A stretch of DNA of 64,000 nucleotides from an uncultured Verrucomicrobiota bacterium (lineage in GTDB: Bacteria; Verrucomicrobiota; Kiritimatiellia; CAJWTS01), in assembly GCA_913047795.1 (NCBI GenBank), contig CAJWTS010000012.1, positions 1 through 64,000 on the forward strand, given 5' to 3'. Below, piece by piece: positions 53,326 to 62,011 of this stretch (within the stretch, counting starts at the first letter, position 1; each line of letters starts with the position of its first letter). A model generated the notes under the pieces. The model worked only from the letters and a program-made list of their open reading frames with translations. It searched no databases and was not told the origin of the DNA. Position numbers and translations under genes: made by a program.

Positions 53326-55539
53326 TCACATCAGTGAGACGGCGTCGATATCGACCACACACAGGATTCCGTTCGGCCAACGGAAATCGCGCGACAGCCG
53401 ACGCAGCACCTCGGCCATGGCTCGATGCGACGGAGATCGAACGATGATCTGGACACGGTAGTACCCTTTCGCGCGTGCGAGCGGGGCCGGGCAGGGCCCG
53501 GCAACGAGTACGTCTGACGCGACGGCACTACGCAGCTCCACGGCGAAGGCCCCGGCACTATCCATCAGTTGGCCTTCGGACCGTCCGCGCACCGTAATAC
53601 AGGCAAGATGACTGAACGGCGGATACATCAATTCGCGCCGGAACTCGATCTCCTGGTCATAGAAGCCGTCGTAGTCCAGCCGGCGCGCGGCCTGGACCGC
53701 CGCATGAAAAGGGGTGTAGGTCTGAACAATCACGTGGCCGCGAACGTCGCCACGACCCGCACGGCCGGCGACCTGGGTCAGGAGTTGGAACGTTCTTTCA
53801 CCCGCACGAAAGTCGGGCTTGTGCAGGCTCAGGTCCGCGTTGATGACGCCGATCAACGTCACATTCGGAAAATGCAAACCCTTGGCAATCATCTGGGTAC
53901 CAACGATGATATCCGTTTTGCCGCTCCGGAAATCGCCCAGGATCTTCTCGAAGGCATGGCGGCGACGCGTCACGTCGGTATCGAGCCGGGCAACCCGTGC
54001 GCCGACAAAGAGCTTGGCAATGATGTCCTCTACGCGCTGGGTGCCCAGGCCGGCAAACCGGAACTCCGGGACGCCACAGCCGGGACAGGCGTCGGGGACC
54101 CTGCGATCATCGCCGCAAATGTGGCAACGCAAACGCTCATCGACCTTGTGGTACGTGAACGCCAGACTGCAGGCGGCGCACTCAGCGACGTGCCCGCACT
54201 TGGGACAGATGAGCGATGTCGCGTATCCGCGCCGGTTCAGGAAAAAGATGGATTGCTCCCCCCGGTCCAGGCGTTGACGTGTCGCATCGACCAGCACCTG
54301 CGAGAAGACCGCGACGCGTCCCGTGCGCTCGGCCTCGACACGCATGTCGACGATCTGCATCGTCGGCATTTGCCGGTGATCAACGCGATCGGGCAGCACA
54401 GCCACGGCGTATTTACCGCGGCGCGCGTTTGTCGTCGATTCGAGCGCAGGCGTGGCGGAACCCAGCAGCACGGCACAGCCGTGCATCTTTCCCCGCATGA
54501 CGGCCATGTCACGCGCGTTGTAACGCGGCGACTCCTCCTGCTTGTAGCTCGGTTCGTGTTCCTCGTCGACCACGATCAGCCCCAGGTCACGAACGGGAGC
54601 GAAGACGGCCGAGCGAGCGCCGATCACGATGCGCGCCTCGCCAGAACGAATGCGATGCCATTCGTCATGCCGTTCGCCTTCCGCAAGATGGCTATGCAGC
54701 ACGGCGATGCGATCACCGAAGCGCGCGAAGAATCGTTCAACGGTTTGCGGCGTCAATGAGATCTCAGGCACGAGCACGATCGCACCGCGATCCTGTTCAA
54801 GCGCATGCGCGATGGCCTGCAGGTAGACCTCCGTCTTGCCGCTGCCGGTCACCCCGTGCAACAGAACCACCGGCGGATCGAGTCCGTCGATCGCCACACA
54901 GACAAGTTTGAGCGCCTCGGCCTGGGCCGGCATGAGTTCCATGGGCTCCGTCGGCAGGATCTCGTGTTCAGTGAGCGGGTTGCGGCGAACCGTCAGGGGC
55001 GCCATTCGAACCAGTCCCTTCTTCTGCAGCGCGCGTACGGTTCCGGAACTGGTTCCGGTCGCGGCAATCAAATCGGTCAGGAACAGGCCCTGCCCATCGC
55101 GCAGGGCGTCGATCACGGCCGCCTGGCGTGGCGCGCGGGCGCGCAGAACCTGCAGGGCATCGCCCTCCGGGCTGTCCGGTTCGAGCTCGACAAAAAGACG
55201 CTCCTTGCTGCGCGCGTCCGTGCGCCGCACCGCGCCCGGCAAGACAGTCCGAATCGCCTGTTCGAGCGGCGCGCAGTAATAGACGGACATCCAGCGCGCG
55301 AGTTCCAGCATACCATCGGCAATCAACGGCTCCGTGCCCACGACCGACGTGATCGCCTTCAGATCCGCGCGTTCCGAATGATCCGCCAGCGCGATCACGA
55401 AACCCTCCTTGCGCGACTTGCCAAAGGGAACATGCACACGCGAGCCGACGCGAACATCCGGCACGAGATGGTCCGGAATTCGGTAGTCGAATTCCCGGTC
55501 GAGGGAAAGATCGACCGCTATTTTTGCTATAGACGCCAT
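53326..55539 (-). CDS. priA: Primosomal replication-restart helicase
   Basis: A 737-residue superfamily 2 helicase that reloads the replisome at stalled forks. The N-terminal DNA-binding region has VGSRVHVPFGKSRKEGFV, Walker A is HGVTGSGKTEVYL, Walker B is VVDEEHE (with SYKQEESPRYNARD following), and the zinc-binding cysteines appear as CPKCGHVAECAAC and CHICGDD with CPGC. QMIAKGLHFPNVTLIGV is a late helicase motif. The protein is complete. Confidence 0.97.
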   Translation of the reverse strand: MASIAKIAVDLSLDREFDYRIPDHLVPDVRVGSRVHVPFGKSRKEGFVIALADHSERADLKAITSVVGTEPLIADGMLELARWMSVYYCAPLEQAIRTVLPGAVRRTDARSKERLFVELEPDSPEGDALQVLRARAPRQAAVIDALRDGQGLFLTDLIAATGTSSGTVRALQKKGLVRMAPLTVRRNPLTEHEILPTEPMELMPAQAEALKLVCVAIDGLDPPVVLLHGVTGSGKTEVYLQAIAHALEQDRGAIVLVPEISLTPQTVERFFARFGDRIAVLHSHLAEGERHDEWHRIRSGEARIVIGARSAVFAPVRDLGLIVVDEEHEPSYKQEESPRYNARDMAVMRGKMHGCAVLLGSATPALESTTNARRGKYAVAVLPDRVDHRQMPTMQIVDMRVEAERTGRVAVFSQVLVDATRQRLDRGEQSIFFLNRRGYATSLICPKCGHVAECAACSLAFTYHKVDERLRCHICGDDRRVPDACPGCGVPEFRFAGLGTQRVEDIIAKLFVGARVARLDTDVTRRRHAFEKILGDFRSGKTDIIVGTQMIAKGLHFPNVTLIGVINADLSLHKPDFRAGERTFQLLTQVAGRAGRGDVRGHVIVQTYTPFHAAVQAARRLDYDGFYDQEIEFRRELMYPPFSHLACITVRGRSEGQLMDSAGAFAVELRSAVASDVLVAGPCPAPLARAKGYYRVQIIVRSPSHRAMAEVLRRLSRDFRWPNGILCVVDIDAVSLM

Positions 55540-55644
55540 GATTCATGGTACGCGGCCACCGCTGATTGACAAACCCACGATGAGGGCTCGATCGATTATG
55601 GCCTGACCGACGCCATCCGCGCCGAGGCGATTCTGCAACGGATC

Positions 55645-55677
55645 AAAAAAAAATGGGAGCGAAAATCGCTCCCATTT
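55645..55677 (-). terminator. Rho-independent terminator of the pseudopilin gene
   Basis: A 12-bp perfect stem (55651-55662 with 55666-55677) with a three-base loop is followed on the minus strand by an uninterrupted T tract (T9 including the stem end). It starts 34 bases after the pseudopilin stop. Confidence 0.9.
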
Positions 55678-55710
55678 CTTCGGTCCGGGGACCGTAAGGG
55701 GTGTCTCTAT

Positions 55711-56409
55711 CTAGTGCGTCTCATACGGGGTCAGCACCGAATTCGTCGCGCCAGCCGTATTGAACGCCCTATCCATCGCACGCTGACGGACCGTAAACCC
55801 GGCGCCGCCCTTGTTAATCATGACAAGGCCCTTTCGACCGTAGGGATTGTCGTTCAGTAGCGGATAGTTGGTGGTACCGCCGCTTCCGATTTCATCGCCG
55901 AGCTGATCCCCTGTATTGGCGTAGGCGAGATTGCGCGTAAACAGAAACGGTACGGAGTCCGGGGTCGAATCACTCACACCCGACACGACGTTCCAAGCGT
56001 TGTTCGTCTCCGTCCAATTAGCGGAGTTGACCGACGAGACCAGCGCCGTGCTGGGCGTCAGACCTGGTCCCGAGAAAAACGACATATCCGTCGAAATGAT
56101 TTCGTTCGTTACCAGCCAGGCAATCCAACCCGTAGAGGTCTTGAACACACCACTCGGGGCGTTTTCCGTCGCGTTGAACTTCGGCCACGGCGCTATTTCG
56201 CCAGTCACCTCCGAGTCAACCGCTGCCGCGAAAACGGACTGATAGATATTTTTTCCGTTGCTCATCGTGCGAATCATCTTGCCCTTGGTCAGCGCGCCTT
56301 GAATCGCCGGGAAAAGCAAAGCTGCCAAAATCGCGATGATCGCGATCACGACAAGCAGTTCAACCAAAGTAAATCCGCGATTTTTCATCATTCTCCACTT
56401 CATAGCCAT
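55711..56409 (-). CDS. Type II secretion/type IV pseudopilin (PulG-like)
   Basis: A 232-residue prepilin-like protein. A short basic leader (MAMKWRMMKNRG) ends in Gly-Phe for prepilin peptidase; the mature N-terminus FTLVELLVVIAIIAILAALLFPAI carries the conserved Glu5 and a long hydrophobic helix. The rest is a globular domain with no recognised catalytic site, rich in Thr, Ser and Asn and including an NPYGRKGLVMINKGGAGF segment. PVC bacteria encode many such major-pseudopilin-like proteins. AAAGGA lies before the ATG; promoter and terminator make it a single-gene transcript. Confidence 0.88.
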   Translation of the reverse strand: MAMKWRMMKNRGFTLVELLVVIAIIAILAALLFPAIQGALTKGKMIRTMSNGKNIYQSVFAAAVDSEVTGEIAPWPKFNATENAPSGVFKTSTGWIAWLVTNEIISTDMSFFSGPGLTPSTALVSSVNSANWTETNNAWNVVSGVSDSTPDSVPFLFTRNLAYANTGDQLGDEIGSGGTTNYPLLNDNPYGRKGLVMINKGGAGFTVRQRAMDRAFNTAGATNSVLTPYETH

Positions 56410-56477
56410 AACTCGGTTCCTTTCGATATATTTTCGTCACCGTCTCGAGCAAACGAACTTGTCACGCAATCGGGGTA

Positions 56478-56506
56478 TAGATAGCCAAATGAGCCATCCG
56501 GGTCAA
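56478..56506 (-). promoter_or_regulatory. Candidate promoter of the pseudopilin gene
   Basis: On the minus strand TTGACC (56506-56501) and TATCTA (56483-56478) are separated by 17 bases, 68 bases before the ATG. The -35 matches at five of six positions, the -10 at three. Confidence 0.45.
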
Positions 56507-56650
56507 CGTCGAATTTCCATCCTTCACACTTCGTATCACCTTCCTGCGTGGCCGTCCATCCGATGCTCCCATCCTTTCATATATTCCGGGGCCAGGCGGA
56601 AAAGTTCAGTCGAACCGCCTTTTCCCGCTGATCCGGCGGAAGGGCAAGAC

Positions 56651-57682
56651 CTAGGGGAGAATCAGCATGCAGTCACCGTAGCTGTAAAAGCGGTACTTCT
56701 GCTGAATCGCCGCTGCGTAGGCCTGCCAGAGGAGATCTGTTCCGCAGAATGCTCCGACCAGCATCAGCAGCGTGGACCCCGGAAGGTGGAAATTCGTAAG
56801 AATAATGTCAACGATCTGAAAATCGTACGGGGGATAGATAAAGAGCTCACTACGCCCGGCGCCGGGGGCCAGAGCGCCATTTGGGCCGGCGGTTTCGAGC
56901 GTGCGGACCGTCGTCGTGCCCACCGCCACGACACGGCCTCCGGATGATCGGGTCGTGGTTACACGCTGCACGGTTTTGGGCGGGATCTCGTAGCGCTCTT
57001 CATCCATATGATGCATGGCCGGGTCATCCACGCGAACGGGTTTGAACGTGCCCCACCCCACGTGCAAGGTCAGAAACGCCTGATTCACCCCCCGCTCACG
57101 AAGTTCGTCGAGCAGTTGCGACGTGAAATGTAACCCGGCGGTCGGGGCCGCCACGGCGCCGACCCGGTCGGCGTACACGGTCTGGTACCGTTCGTCGTCG
57201 GCCCTGTCCGCTTCGCGCCGAATGTAAGGCGGCAGGGGGAGAACGCCGCGCCGTTCGAGCACGGTGGGCAGGTCATCGTCGTGCTGGAGCTCAAGATAAA
57301 CTTCCCCCCGATCACCGATTGCGGCTACGCGCGCGCGCACCTCGCCTTCTGCGAGATCCATCTCCATGCCGACACGGGCCGGGCGCGATGCGTGCAGCAA
57401 CGCGCGCCAGGTGCCCGCCGGGGTTTCCTCCAACAGAAGGATCTCGACCCGGCCACCTGATGCGTGCTTCGTTCCATACAATCGTGCGCGCATGACACGC
57501 GTGTCGTTGAACACGGCGAGGTCACCCGGTGCCAGGTAAGCCGGAAGATCCGACACCATCTTGTGCTCAATCGCCTCGCTCCCCCGGTGAACGACCATCA
57601 TGCGGGACGCCGCACGCTCCGGCAAAGGATGCTGGGCAATGAGCTCCGGTGGCAATTCGTAGTGAAAATCAGACGTTTTCAT
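56651..57682 (-). CDS. queA: tRNA preQ1(34) S-adenosylmethionine ribosyltransferase-isomerase
   Basis: A 343-residue QueA, which transfers and isomerises the ribosyl of SAM onto preQ1 in tRNA to form epoxyqueuosine. Typical blocks: DFHYELPPELIAQHPLPERAASRMM, FNDTRVMRARLYG, GAVAAPTAGLHFT, HVGWGTFKPV, VGTTTVRTLE and the C-terminal NFHLPGSTLLMLV. The ATG at 57682 (MKTSDF) starts the family alignment; the in-frame extension upstream is not protein-like. tgt and other queuosine genes are not in the window. About 240 non-coding bases lie downstream, before the pseudopilin promoter. Confidence 0.96.
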   Translation of the reverse strand: MKTSDFHYELPPELIAQHPLPERAASRMMVVHRGSEAIEHKMVSDLPAYLAPGDLAVFNDTRVMRARLYGTKHASGGRVEILLLEETPAGTWRALLHASRPARVGMEMDLAEGEVRARVAAIGDRGEVYLELQHDDDLPTVLERRGVLPLPPYIRREADRADDERYQTVYADRVGAVAAPTAGLHFTSQLLDELRERGVNQAFLTLHVGWGTFKPVRVDDPAMHHMDEERYEIPPKTVQRVTTTRSSGGRVVAVGTTTVRTLETAGPNGALAPGAGRSELFIYPPYDFQIVDIILTNFHLPGSTLLMLVGAFCGTDLLWQAYAAAIQQKYRFYSYGDCMLILP

Positions 57683-57786
57683 CGATGGAGGACTGGTCGA
57701 ACGGGAATTGGAAATTGTATGGCTAGCCCCGCCCACCGGTACCCGCAATATCAGATCCCCAATAATCCGTCTTCAATGCCGAACCC

Positions 57787-58203
57787 CTACTCTCCGATAA
57801 TCTTTACCAGCACGCGCTTTCGCCGCTTGCCGTCCCACTCCCCATAGTGGATGCGTTCCCAGGGGCCGAAATCGAGCTCGCCGTCGCTGATGGCTACGAC
57901 CACCTCGCGTCCCATGATCGTGCGCTTGAGATGTGCATCCGCGTTGTCTTCGGCACCGTTGTGTGCGTACTGGGAGTACGGCTTCTCCGGAGCGAGCGTC
58001 TCCAGCCATTTCTCGTAGTCTCCGTACAATCCCCGCTCCGCATCGTTGATAAACACGCTCGCCGTGATGTGCATCGCGTTGACCAGCACGAGGCCCTCGC
58101 GCACGCCGCTCTCGTGCAGGCAGGTCTCGATATCTGACGTGATGTCTCTGATCTCCCGCCGCTGTTTCGTGTCGAACCACAGTTCCTTGCGATAAGATTT
58201 CAT
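57787..58203 (-). CDS. YjbQ family protein (UPF0047)
   Basis: A 138-residue protein of the YjbQ/UPF0047 family, compact beta-rich proteins with some thiamine-phosphate-synthase-like activity reported for members. Family features: [18 protein letters not shown] with a conserved His, [20 protein letters not shown] (the second His-containing block) and [11 protein letters not shown]. The ATG at 58203 has AAAGGAGG seven bases upstream, which decides against the longer frame. No thiamine gene is nearby. Confidence 0.9.
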   Translation of the reverse strand: MKSYRKELWFDTKQRREIRDITSDIETCLHESGVREGLVLVNAMHITASVFINDAERGLYGDYEKWLETLAPEKPYSQYAHNGAEDNADAHLKRTIMGREVVVAISDGELDFGPWERIHYGEWDGKRRKRVLVKIIGE

Positions 58204-58316
58204 TGCCCATCCTCCTTTCAAACCCATTCAATCGTTCTCATGATGGGTTGTCGACCCCCGATACGCGTTGCCACCGGATCGAATCCTTGTTATGATTGCG
58301 GCGATGAGGCCGAGTC

Positions 58317-58967
58317 ATGAAACGATTTAGTATCACGTTGATCGGATTGTCGCTCTTGTGCGGCGATCTGCAGGCGGACGACACGCTGCGTGGCGGATTA
58401 ATCGGGGCAGCCATCGGTGGACTCGTTGGTCACCATTCAAGCGACATTGATACCGCGATCGCCGTGCCTGCCTTTGCGGCAGCCGGGGCCCTGATCGGCA
58501 GCGCATCTGACGACGATTGGCATGTTTCATCGGGATACGGATGGGGCTACGGCTATGGTTATAACCCCGGATGGGACTATCGCTACGGATCTTATCCGCG
58601 ACGCCACAACTACCATTACCCCCACTTTCGCTATCACCATTCGCGGAGTCGCCCTTACCGGGATGCGCGACCCCAGAGGCGTATCGCCAAAACGGCAAGC
58701 AAGGAGCCCCGCCCTGATCCCCACCCTGCTGCAAATCTCCACCCGGGAGTCACAATCACACACATCTCCGTGCCGATGGCCAATGGCATCCTTCTCGATT
58801 TCCGCATTCTACAGGTGAACGGTCGCTTTATCGGTCCAAACGGCGACGCGTTTGATGACATGCCCTCCGTAGACACGCTTGCGCGAAGATACGTTCCCGA
58901 AAAACTGCGCCTCGCGCGGAACGCACATGGCGCAACATCAGTCCGACCTCAGATCCGCGACTCCTGA
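58317..58967 (+). CDS. Secreted glycine-zipper, Tyr/His-rich protein
   Basis: A 216-residue exported protein: signal peptide (MKRFSITLIGLSLLCGDLQA, cleavage about 20), a glycine-zipper segment (GGLIGAAIGGLVGHHSSDIDTAIAVPAFAAAGALIG), then a low-complexity Gly/Tyr/Trp and Arg/His/Tyr-rich stretch (GYGWGYGYGYNPGWDYRYG, YHYPHFRYHH). The last about 70 residues look globular (HISVPMANGILLDFRILQVNG). Glycine-zipper segments can insert in membranes. I do not recognise a named family; function unknown. Confidence 0.65.
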   Translation: MKRFSITLIGLSLLCGDLQADDTLRGGLIGAAIGGLVGHHSSDIDTAIAVPAFAAAGALIGSASDDDWHVSSGYGWGYGYGYNPGWDYRYGSYPRRHNYHYPHFRYHHSRSRPYRDARPQRRIAKTASKEPRPDPHPAANLHPGVTITHISVPMANGILLDFRILQVNGRFIGPNGDAFDDMPSVDTLARRYVPEKLRLARNAHGATSVRPQIRDS

Positions 58968-58979
58968 CCGGGAGCCCCT

Positions 58980-59181
58980 TCAGGCCTCTCGCTTCAGCAG
59001 CTCGTGCAGGACGCCGTTAATCATCAGCGCCGCGAGGGCCCCCGCCGGTACCCCATGCAAGCACCGTGGACCAGGCTACTTCTCCCCGGTTCTCTCAGGC
59101 GCCCAGCCAGATGTTCAGAACGGCCCACGGCGCGGTGACGACCAGAGCCAGATACCAGGCATGTTTGATGCGAAAGGTCAT
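58980..59181 (-). pseudogene. Possible remnant of a small two-helix membrane protein
   Basis: Downstream of the ABC exporter gene the minus strand encodes MTFRIKHAWYLALVV-TAPWAVLNIWLGA and then a TGA (59095-59097). In the same frame ENRGEVAWSTVLAWGTG follows, and after a frame change VPAGALAALMINGVLHELLKREA ends at 58980. Together these read like a two-helix small protein broken by a stop and a frameshift. A functional 28-residue peptide (59095-59181) is the alternative. There is no strong ribosome-binding site. Confidence 0.35.
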
Positions 59182-59241
59182 GTCGCCGCCGACGCACAGC
59201 ATCGGGCGCGCGGGCCATCGGCCGTTTTCCGAGGGTCCAGG

Positions 59242-60999
59242 CTAGCCCTCAAACTGAAGGTCGTACAAACGCCTATAGATGCCGCCAACACTGAGCAATT
59301 CGTCATGCGTTCCCGATTCCACGAGTTCGCCGGCATCCAGAACGATGATTCGATCGCAGTTTACAATCGTCGACAGGCGATGCGCGATAGCGAAGACGGT
59401 ACGCCCGGCCATGATCTCATCAATGGCCGCCTGCACCAGGCGCTCCGACTCCGTATCGAGCGCACTCGTGGCCTCGTCAAGGATCAGCACCGGCGGATTG
59501 TTCAGAATGGCACGTGCGATGGCGAGCCGTTGTCGTTGACCGCCCGAGAGGCGTACGCCGCGCTCGCCGATGACCGTTTCGTACTTCTCCGGAAGCTGAT
59601 CGATAAACTCTGCCGCGTGTGCACGGCGGGCGGCTTCCTCAAGTGCATCCTGCGCTGCGTCTTCGGTACCATAGGCAATGTTCTCGCGAACCGTCATATT
59701 GAACAGCACGATTTCCTGGGTGACCAATCCAATCTGGCGTCGAATGGAGTCCATCGTCAGTTCGCGCAAATCTCGACCGTTGATCAATACGGCCCCGGCC
59801 GTGACATCGAAAAATCGGGGGATCAGGTTCACGAGCGACGTCTTGCCCGCCCCCGAACTGCCCACGACCGCAACGCGCTCGCCGGCCGTGACGCTGAACG
59901 AGATGTCGCGCAATACAGGCGTATCTTCGTAGGCGAATGACACACCCTTGAATTCAATTCGTTCGACGGGCGATTCGCATTCGACGGCATCCGGACAGTC
60001 CTGAACAAGGCCGCTGGTATCCAGAATTTCAAACACGCGGTCGGCCGCGGCTGAACTGCGCTGAATTTCCATGTGGAGTTTGCCGAGCCGCTTGATCGGA
60101 TCGTACATCAGAAACATGGCACCGCCGAAAGTGATCAGATCGGGAAAGGGCACCTGGGTCCAACCCGCGTAAATGAAGATCAGCAGGAAGACCACCGCCG
60201 AGAGGACGACCATCACCGGCTCCATCATCTCGCGTGCGCGCACGATCCGCATCATGCGCCCAAAGAGTGCCTTGCACTCGACGGCGAAACGGTTGACCTC
60301 GTGGGTCTCCATGCGAAACGCCTTCACCACGCGGACACCGAGAATGACTTCCTGCATAATCGACATCATGTCCGCAATGCGCTCCTGTCCCTGCTTGGCG
60401 GCACGGCGAACCTTACGCCCGAAAACCGCAATCGGGTAAGCCGTGGCAGGGATCAGGATCAGACTCGCCAGGGCCAGCTTCCAATCGAGGTAGACGATGG
60501 TCGCCAGTGCCCCGACGGCAATGAAGGGTTGTCGCACGAGGTCCGTCACGACGGTCGAAACCGCCCGTTCAATCAATGTCGTATCGTTCACCGTGCGCGA
60601 GATCATCTCGCCCGTCTTATTGCTGTCGTAGTAACCGACAGAGAGATTTTGCAAATGGGCGTAGGTCTCGACACGCACATCCATGACAACACGGTTGCCC
60701 ACCCACTTGACGAGATAACCGCTTGCGTATTGGGCGATGCCGCGCACGACGGCCAGCAGGGGCAAAAGTGAAGCATAGAGCGCGGCGCGTCCAAGATCGA
60801 TGTCATCGTAATTGATGAACGCTTGCAGATTTTTGCGAAAGGCATGTAAGAGGCCAACCGTTGCCCCACTGAAGAGAATACCAAAAAGCCCGCCGGTGAC
60901 CAATCGACCGATATAGGGACGCGCATACGCGAGAAGGCGGCAATAGGTCGCCCAGTCCGTGGCCTCCCCGCTGCGGCGTCTGGCTGCCGCAGGAGTCAT
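59242..60999 (-). CDS. ABC exporter, MsbA-like (fused membrane and ATPase domains)
   Basis: A 585-residue half-transporter. Six membrane helices (about 1-330) are followed by an ATPase domain with Walker A GSSGAGKTSLVNLI, signature LSGGQRQR, Walker B VLILDEATSALD and H-loop AHRLSTI. It closely fits lipid A/phospholipid flippases of the MsbA group. The ATG at 60999 overlaps the trxB stop by four bases (ATGA); the long in-frame extension upstream lies inside trxB and is rejected. Confidence 0.92.
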   Translation of the reverse strand: MTPAAARRRSGEATDWATYCRLLAYARPYIGRLVTGGLFGILFSGATVGLLHAFRKNLQAFINYDDIDLGRAALYASLLPLLAVVRGIAQYASGYLVKWVGNRVVMDVRVETYAHLQNLSVGYYDSNKTGEMISRTVNDTTLIERAVSTVVTDLVRQPFIAVGALATIVYLDWKLALASLILIPATAYPIAVFGRKVRRAAKQGQERIADMMSIMQEVILGVRVVKAFRMETHEVNRFAVECKALFGRMMRIVRAREMMEPVMVVLSAVVFLLIFIYAGWTQVPFPDLITFGGAMFLMYDPIKRLGKLHMEIQRSSAAADRVFEILDTSGLVQDCPDAVECESPVERIEFKGVSFAYEDTPVLRDISFSVTAGERVAVVGSSGAGKTSLVNLIPRFFDVTAGAVLINGRDLRELTMDSIRRQIGLVTQEIVLFNMTVRENIAYGTEDAAQDALEEAARRAHAAEFIDQLPEKYETVIGERGVRLSGGQRQRLAIARAILNNPPVLILDEATSALDTESERLVQAAIDEIMAGRTVFAIAHRLSTIVNCDRIIVLDAGELVESGTHDELLSVGGIYRRLYDLQFEG

Positions 61000-61919
61000 T
61001 GGCCTTGCGCCTCGAGATACCGCTCGGCCTCGAGTGCGGCCATGCAACCTGAACCCGCAGCCGTGATTGCCTGCCGGTAGGTGGGATCGGTCACATCTCC
61101 AGCCGCGAAAACGCCGGCAACATTGGTACGTGTGTTTTGCGCGAGGATATAGCCGACGTCGTCCGTATCGACCTGCCCCTTGAAGACGTCCGTGTTTGGC
61201 TGGTGCCCGATCGCAACGAACAGGCCGTCGACCGTGAGGTCGGAGCATTCGTCGGTCTTAACGTTCTTGAGGCGCAGTCCGCTGACGAGATTTTTCTCAA
61301 CGCCGTACACCTCATCCACCACGGTATTCCAGGCGACGTCGATTTTTTCGTGAGCCAGCGTCCGTTCCGCCATGATCTTCGAGGCTCGAAATTCGTCGCG
61401 ACGATGAATAACCGTCACTTGCGAAGCGAAACGTGTCAGAAACAGTGCTTCCTCCATGGCCGTGTCTCCACCACCCACGACAGCGACCGGCATATCGCGG
61501 TAGAATGCGCCGTCACAGGTGGCGCAGGAAGTTACGCCATGGCCGATCAGTTTCTGTTCGGACTCCAGCCCGATGTACTTCGCGCTGGCTCCGGTCGCGA
61601 TGATCACGACCGCCGTTTCGATCGTGTCTCCGCCGTCCAACTCAAGACGAAAAGGTTGTTTCGAAAGGTCCGCCTTCACGACGGTTTTGAATTGGCAATC
61701 CGCGCCGAAGCGCTGCGCCTGTTTCCGCATCTCGTCGATCAACTGCGGCCCCTGGATTCCCTCCGGAAATCCGGGATAGTTCTCTACGTCCGTCGTGGTC
61801 GTTAACTGTCCGCCGGGCTCAATGCCCTCCAGGACAAGTGGCTTCAGGTTGGCCCGGGCCGTGTAGAGCGCCGCGGTCAGCCCCGCGGGACCACTCCCGA
61901 TAATGACGACTTTTTGCAT
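60996..61919 (-). CDS. trxB: Thioredoxin-disulfide reductase
   Basis: A 307-residue low-molecular-weight thioredoxin reductase. The FAD-binding IIGSGPAGLTAALY opens the protein, the redox-active C-A-T-C is Cys132/Cys135, the NADPH-binding GGGDTAMEEA follows, and the second FAD motif is GVFAAGDVTDP. It reduces thioredoxin with NADPH. It overlaps the MsbA-like gene by four bases, an unusual partner. Confidence 0.97.
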   Translation of the reverse strand: MQKVVIIGSGPAGLTAALYTARANLKPLVLEGIEPGGQLTTTTDVENYPGFPEGIQGPQLIDEMRKQAQRFGADCQFKTVVKADLSKQPFRLELDGGDTIETAVVIIATGASAKYIGLESEQKLIGHGVTSCATCDGAFYRDMPVAVVGGGDTAMEEALFLTRFASQVTVIHRRDEFRASKIMAERTLAHEKIDVAWNTVVDEVYGVEKNLVSGLRLKNVKTDECSDLTVDGLFVAIGHQPNTDVFKGQVDTDDVGYILAQNTRTNVAGVFAAGDVTDPTYRQAITAAGSGCMAALEAERYLEAQGQ

Positions 61920-62011
61920 TGCTATTACTCCCCTTAATTCATGGTCTCAATATAGATAACAGAGAAAGCACCCACGCAGGAAGACATCAGCGGTTATGCC
62001 GCCGGGCTCCA

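Noticed and set aside
53569-54759. A 396-codon plus-strand open frame inside priA
   Set aside because: Antisense to a complete PriA with all helicase motifs; no recognisable protein features.
56594-56620. AGGCGG/CCGCCT hairpin followed by TTTTCCC, a possible plus-strand terminator
   Set aside because: No plus-strand gene ends upstream, and in the minus direction (queA) no T tract follows, so it has no transcript to end.
60999-61248. An 83-codon N-terminal extension of the MsbA-like protein
   Set aside because: The extension lies wholly inside trxB and is Arg/Gly-rich without membrane character; the ATG at 60999 sits in a normal ATGA coupling.
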